Positions 60,569 through 64,000 of a stretch of DNA of 64,000 nucleotides are shown here, piece by piece. Made by a program: the position numbers and the translations under genes. The notes beneath the pieces are model-generated. The model had not been told where the DNA came from. It ran no database searches and worked only from the letters and a program-made list of their open reading frames with translations. Each line of letters starts with the position of its first letter. Position 1 is the first letter of the stretch. Where the stretch lies: NCBI GenBank assembly GCA_017577615.1, contig PKRE01000005.1:124001-188000 (forward strand), given 5' to 3'. Origin of the DNA: Gammaproteobacteria bacterium. Its GTDB lineage: Bacteria; Pseudomonadota; Gammaproteobacteria; Steroidobacterales; Steroidobacteraceae.

Positions 60569-62974
60569 ATGAGTTTCTTTGCGGATCTGAGAGCCGAACG
60601 CCTGATTGCGGAAATTCGCAGTATCGGTGATCCGCTCAGCCCGGAATCCCAGAAGGCGTTCCAAAAACTGGCGCGGATCGGCGCGGGAGCGATTCCGAAG
60701 ATCATCGATGCACTCGCCGTCGCCGACAAGAAGGAAACGGCTGCCTACGTCGAAATCCTGACGCAGCTGATCGACAACAAGAGCTTTCCGATCCTTGCGG
60801 ACGCGCTGGTCGACGCGAATCCGCGGGCGATCGCTGCCGCCACGCTAGCCCTATCGGCAAGCCGCAACTACAGCCCGTCATTGCTCATCGGCCTGCTCGA
60901 GCGCGACGACATTCCCAAGCCGGCCGTCCTCGAGGTCATCAACGCGCAAAAGCATCGCTTCACGGTGCGGGAGCTGCTGCAGCACGCCTACAGCCAGGAG
61001 CCGAACGAAAAGGCCGCCCTGTTCCGCATCATTGGCGAGGTCGCGGACGAGGACGCGATCCCGGAGCTCACGAGCCGGATTCAGGGCAAAGACCCCGTCG
61101 CGCGCATGCACATCATCAGCATCCTGGCGCGCTTCAATCGCCCGGACGTCGTGGCGGCTCTCGAAACGCAGCTGAACGATCCGAACAAGATGATCCGCAA
61201 GGCGGCGTTGAACGCGCTCGCGCAGATGGATGGTCCAATCGCCATCGAGCCGGTATGTCGGCTCTTGCGGGATCCTGACATTGAGGTGTCCAACCGCGCG
61301 ATCGACGTGGTTGTGCGCGCGCGCGATCCGGACACAATGAAGTACCTGATCGACGTACTCAAGGACGAGAACGAGTACGCCCGGCGTGCGGCGGTGGAGG
61401 TGTTGAACCATCTCGGCACGGCCAAGGACATCAAGCACCTGCTGCAGGTGCTCAAGGACGACGACTGGTGGGTACGTACGCGCGCGGCCGATGCGCTCGG
61501 CAAGATCGGGGGCCCGCGCGTGGTGGACGCGGTCATCGAGCTCGTGCGCGACGAAGACGAGGACGTGCGGCGTGCTGCCATCGAGATCCTCAATCAGACC
61601 AAGGACGAGCGCGCAATCAACTTCCTCATCGAGGCGACCAAGGACAAGGACTGGTGGGTCAGCGAGCGCGCGGTCGATGCGCTAGCCGAGATTGGCAGCA
61701 AGAAAGCTTTGCCGGCGCTCATGGAGCTGCTCAACACGGGCAACACCCGTTCGTTGCCGACCATTGCACGCGCGCTCGGCAAGCTCGGCGATGCGCGCGT
61801 CGTCGAGCCGCTCCTGCGGTTGCTCGAGCGTCCGGAGAAAGAGATCAAGGTCGAGGTGATCAACGCGCTCGCCCGCCTCACCGACGACAAGCGTGCGGAC
61901 ACCGTGCGCGGCTACATCCAGGCCGTGGGCGCCGCGTCGGGCGACGAGACGATCCAGCATGCGGCGATCCGCGCCATCGAGGACATCGACTCACGCTACT
62001 CGAGCACTGCCGTCGCCGCACAGGTCAAGGCTGCGCGCATGGCCGAGCCTGCGCGCACGCTGCTGATCGAGCGCGCCGACGTCGATGCCGTGCTCAAGCG
62101 GGCCGAAGAAGCTGCCGGCACGCAGAAGCTTGATATCTCGACGCTCAAGCCGGGCGACGTGATCGAGGGTCGCTACAAGTTCATCCAAAAGATTGGCAAA
62201 GGTGCCTTCGGCACCGTGCTGCTCGTCGAGGACACCGTCGTGGAGGAGCGGCTGATTCTCAAGTTCCTGAACCCGAACGTGGCGCAGGACGAAGAGATGC
62301 TGAAGCGCTTCATCCACGAGCTACGCTACTCGCGCAAGATCACGCACAAGAACGTCATCCGCATCTACGACTTCTTGTACATGAGCGGCAACTATGCCAT
62401 CTCGATGGAATACTTCCCGTCGCACACGCTCAGCAGCGAGATCGTCAACGAGAAGCCATTGCCACTGAAGCGCGCCATTCAGTACGGCTGCGACATCGCG
62501 ACCGGCATGTCCATCGCGCATCAAGCCGGTATCGTGCACCGCGATCTCAAGCCGGCGAATATCCTCATCAATGACGAGGGGCTGCTCAAGATCGTGGACT
62601 TCGGCGTTGCGGCGGCGAAGGAAGGCGATACCCAGCTCACCAAGACCGGCTACGTGATCGGCTCGCCGAAGTACATGGCGCCGGAGCAGATTCTCGGTAA
62701 GAAGGTGGATCAGCGCGCCGATATCTACAGCGTCGGCGTGATTCTCTACGAGATGTTCACGGGCGTGCCGCCGTACAGCCGCGGCGATCACATGTCCGTC
62801 ATGTATCAGCACGTGCAGGGCAAGGCAAAGCCGCCGATCGAGGTGAACCCTGCGCTGCCCAAGATACTGTCCGACATCGTGGTGAAGGCGATGGCCGTGG
62901 ACAAGCTCAAGCGCTTCCAAACGATGGACGAGCTGCGCGCCGCATTGGAAAAGGCCGCAGCATCGTTACCGTAG
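60569..62974 (+). CDS. HEAT-repeat protein fused to a Ser/Thr protein kinase
   Basis: 801 residues. Residues 1-515 are a row of HEAT/PBS-type helical repeats; two share a KDxDWW-V-R/E-RA-DAL pattern (near 305 and 355). Residues 530-795 form a Hanks-type kinase: glycine loop GKGAFG (543-548), Lys565 (LILKFL), HRDLKPANIL with catalytic Asp659, DFG Asp677, APEQ and YSVGVILYEMFTG. There is no transmembrane segment, so the kinase is cytoplasmic. pilT follows after 135 bases. The partners could be PilT and the FHA/PP2C proteins at the other end of the window, but this is inference. Confidence 0.93.
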   Translation: MSFFADLRAERLIAEIRSIGDPLSPESQKAFQKLARIGAGAIPKIIDALAVADKKETAAYVEILTQLIDNKSFPILADALVDANPRAIAAATLALSASRNYSPSLLIGLLERDDIPKPAVLEVINAQKHRFTVRELLQHAYSQEPNEKAALFRIIGEVADEDAIPELTSRIQGKDPVARMHIISILARFNRPDVVAALETQLNDPNKMIRKAALNALAQMDGPIAIEPVCRLLRDPDIEVSNRAIDVVVRARDPDTMKYLIDVLKDENEYARRAAVEVLNHLGTAKDIKHLLQVLKDDDWWVRTRAADALGKIGGPRVVDAVIELVRDEDEDVRRAAIEILNQTKDERAINFLIEATKDKDWWVSERAVDALAEIGSKKALPALMELLNTGNTRSLPTIARALGKLGDARVVEPLLRLLERPEKEIKVEVINALARLTDDKRADTVRGYIQAVGAASGDETIQHAAIRAIEDIDSRYSSTAVAAQVKAARMAEPARTLLIERADVDAVLKRAEEAAGTQKLDISTLKPGDVIEGRYKFIQKIGKGAFGTVLLVEDTVVEERLILKFLNPNVAQDEEMLKRFIHELRYSRKITHKNVIRIYDFLYMSGNYAISMEYFPSHTLSSEIVNEKPLPLKRAIQYGCDIATGMSIAHQAGIVHRDLKPANILINDEGLLKIVDFGVAAAKEGDTQLTKTGYVIGSPKYMAPEQILGKKVDQRADIYSVGVILYEMFTGVPPYSRGDHMSVMYQHVQGKAKPPIEVNPALPKILSDIVVKAMAVDKLKRFQTMDELRAALEKAAASLP

Positions 62975-63083
62975 ACAGACGGGCTGTAGTAGAGTGGCCG
63001 GCGAGATGACCAGCCGTTCCTACAGCCCATGTGTGCTGTACGCGCCCGCGCCAAGCGCGCGTGGCGCTCGTAGCTCCGGCCCC

Positions 63084-63104
63084 GAGCCTCCAGCCTCCAG
63101 CCGT
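63084..63104. repeat. Heptamer-phased repeat before pilT
   Basis: GAGCCTC, CAGCCTC and CAGCCGT follow in 7-base phase and end five bases before the pilT ATG (63110). The unit is the reverse complement of the AGGCTGG unit at 5872-5900. No Shine-Dalgarno is visible in it. Confidence 0.5.
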
Positions 63105-63109
63105 TAGAT

Positions 63110-64000
63110 ATGGCCCGTATCGACGCATTCTTGAAGCTGGGCACCGATCAAGGCTGCTCGGACATCCACTTCGCGGTCGGCGTCCCGCCCATGTTGCGCA
63201 TGCATGGCGATTTGCTGCCGATCAAGTTCCGCAATCTGAGCCAGGCGGAGCTCGAAGGCTATATCGCCGAGATCATGAGCCGGCAGCACCAGGACATGTT
63301 CCGGCGCGGTCACGATGTCGATTTCTCGTATGTATCTGCGCACGGTGGACGCTTTCGTGTGAACGTGTTCCGCAAGGAAACGGGCATCGGCGCAACATTT
63401 CGCGCGATCCCATCGCAGATACCGTCGCTCGACCAGCTCGGCCTGCCACCCATCGTCAAGAAGCTCTGCGATCACCACCAGGGCATGATTCTCGTGACTG
63501 GCTCGACCGGCACGGGCAAGTCGACGACGCTGGCAGCGATGATCGATTACCTGAACTCGACTCGGCGTCTCAACATCATCAGTCTCGAAGACCCGATCGA
63601 GTTCGTGCACAAGAGCAAGCAAAGCCAGATCATTCAACGGGAACTGGGGACCCATCTGCCTTCGTTCGCCGAAGGCGTACGCGCGGCCATGCGCGAAGAC
63701 CCTGATGTCATCCTCGTTGGCGAGCTGCGCGATGCGGAAACGATTCGCTGGGCAATGACTGCAGCGGAAACGGGTCACCTCGTGCTGGGCACGCTGCACA
63801 CGACGGGCGCGGTCAAGACGATCGATCGTATCGTGGATGCATTACCCGCCGATGAACGCGAGCAGACGAAGAGCTTCCTAGCGCAGAGCCTCATCGCTGT
63901 GATCACGCAGGTGCTCGTCAAGACGGCCGATCAACGCGGTCGCAAGGCGATCTGTGAGATCATGGTCGTCACACGTGCGATCGGCAAGCTCATCATGACC
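63110..64000 (+). CDS. pilT: Type IV pilus retraction ATPase PilT, 5' part
   Basis: 297 residues visible; the gene continues past the right edge. MARIDAFLKLG, the GCSDIHFAVG start, Walker A GSTGTGKST (near 131-139), LEDPIEFVHKSK, VGELRD (Walker B region), and TGHLVLGTLHTTGAVKTIDR (His box) are typical of PilT, which retracts type IV pili by ATP hydrolysis and drives twitching motility. It lies 135 bases after the HEAT-kinase gene on the same strand. No clear Shine-Dalgarno is seen before the ATG at 63110. Confidence 0.95.
   Translation, partial: MARIDAFLKLGTDQGCSDIHFAVGVPPMLRMHGDLLPIKFRNLSQAELEGYIAEIMSRQHQDMFRRGHDVDFSYVSAHGGRFRVNVFRKETGIGATFRAIPSQIPSLDQLGLPPIVKKLCDHHQGMILVTGSTGTGKSTTLAAMIDYLNSTRRLNIISLEDPIEFVHKSKQSQIIQRELGTHLPSFAEGVRAAMREDPDVILVGELRDAETIRWAMTAAETGHLVLGTLHTTGAVKTIDRIVDALPADEREQTKSFLAQSLIAVITQVLVKTADQRGRKAICEIMVVTRAIGKLIMT

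Overview
The window reads as a GC-rich gammaproteobacterial chromosome segment made almost entirely of core genes. The main evidence is synteny: queG / nnr-tsaE-amiC-mutL-miaA-hfq-hflX-hflK-hflC-(DUF2065)-purA followed by tRNA-Leu, rnr-rlmB and rpsF-rpsR-(DUF2232)-rplI-dnaB-alr is the arrangement known near 95 min in Escherichia coli, and lptG-lptF diverging from pepA-holC-valS is also an enterobacterial-type block. The Hda, Rnr, MiaA and QueG types fit Gammaproteobacteria. FHA, PP2C and HEAT-kinase signalling genes and intergenic heptamer repeats point loosely towards a Xanthomonadales/Steroidobacterales-like lineage; that placement is inference. No prophage, insertion sequence, CRISPR array or genomic island was seen.

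Layout. 1-1016: tail of a PP2C phosphatase and a two-domain FHA protein. 1055-8964 (minus): rnr-rlmB, then the ribosomal protein operon rpsF-rpsR-DUF2232-rplI-dnaB-alr. 9070-9154: tRNA-Leu(CAG). 9381-20836 (minus): nnr to purA (NAD(P)HX repair, tRNA t6A and i6A modification, cell separation, mismatch repair, RNA chaperone, ribosome GTPase, FtsH modulators, AMP synthesis), with queG diverging. 22057-26548 (minus): pcnB-folK-dNK-panB-panC. 26627-26702: tRNA-Glu(CTC). 27010-28367: an unrecognised protein and a 620-base spacer that carries a candidate small RNA gene. 28368-32927: a Gld-type ABC exporter cassette. 32996-35748 (minus): an RDD membrane protein and lptG-lptF. 35950-45686: pepA, holC, valS, then MoxR-DUF58-TgpA-MtfA. 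45692-50786 (minus): UMF1 transporter, prfC, rimI, family 4 UDG, pssA. 50998-58943: small envelope genes, hda-pgsA-DUF2066, purM-purN-DUF3108, dcd. 59217-64000: mrp, a HEAT-repeat/Ser-Thr kinase fusion, and the 5' part of pilT.

Many neighbours are translationally coupled by ATGA or GTGA overlaps (dnaB-alr, rnr-rlmB, mutL-miaA, lptF-lptG, prfC-UMF1, UDG-rimI, pssA-UDG, pgsA-hda, purM-purN). This overlap was used to choose several start codons.

The least explained signals are: a three-hairpin, promoter- and terminator-flanked candidate sRNA (27766-27890, minus); 7-bp-periodic repeats in several intergenic gaps, one with seven GGG-start units; a HEAT-kinase fusion beside pilT; an FHA protein with its own candidate phospho-Thr motif; a family 4 UDG that lacks one predicted Fe-S cysteine; an lptF gene without a usual start codon; and an 18-bp perfect palindrome centred on a start codon.
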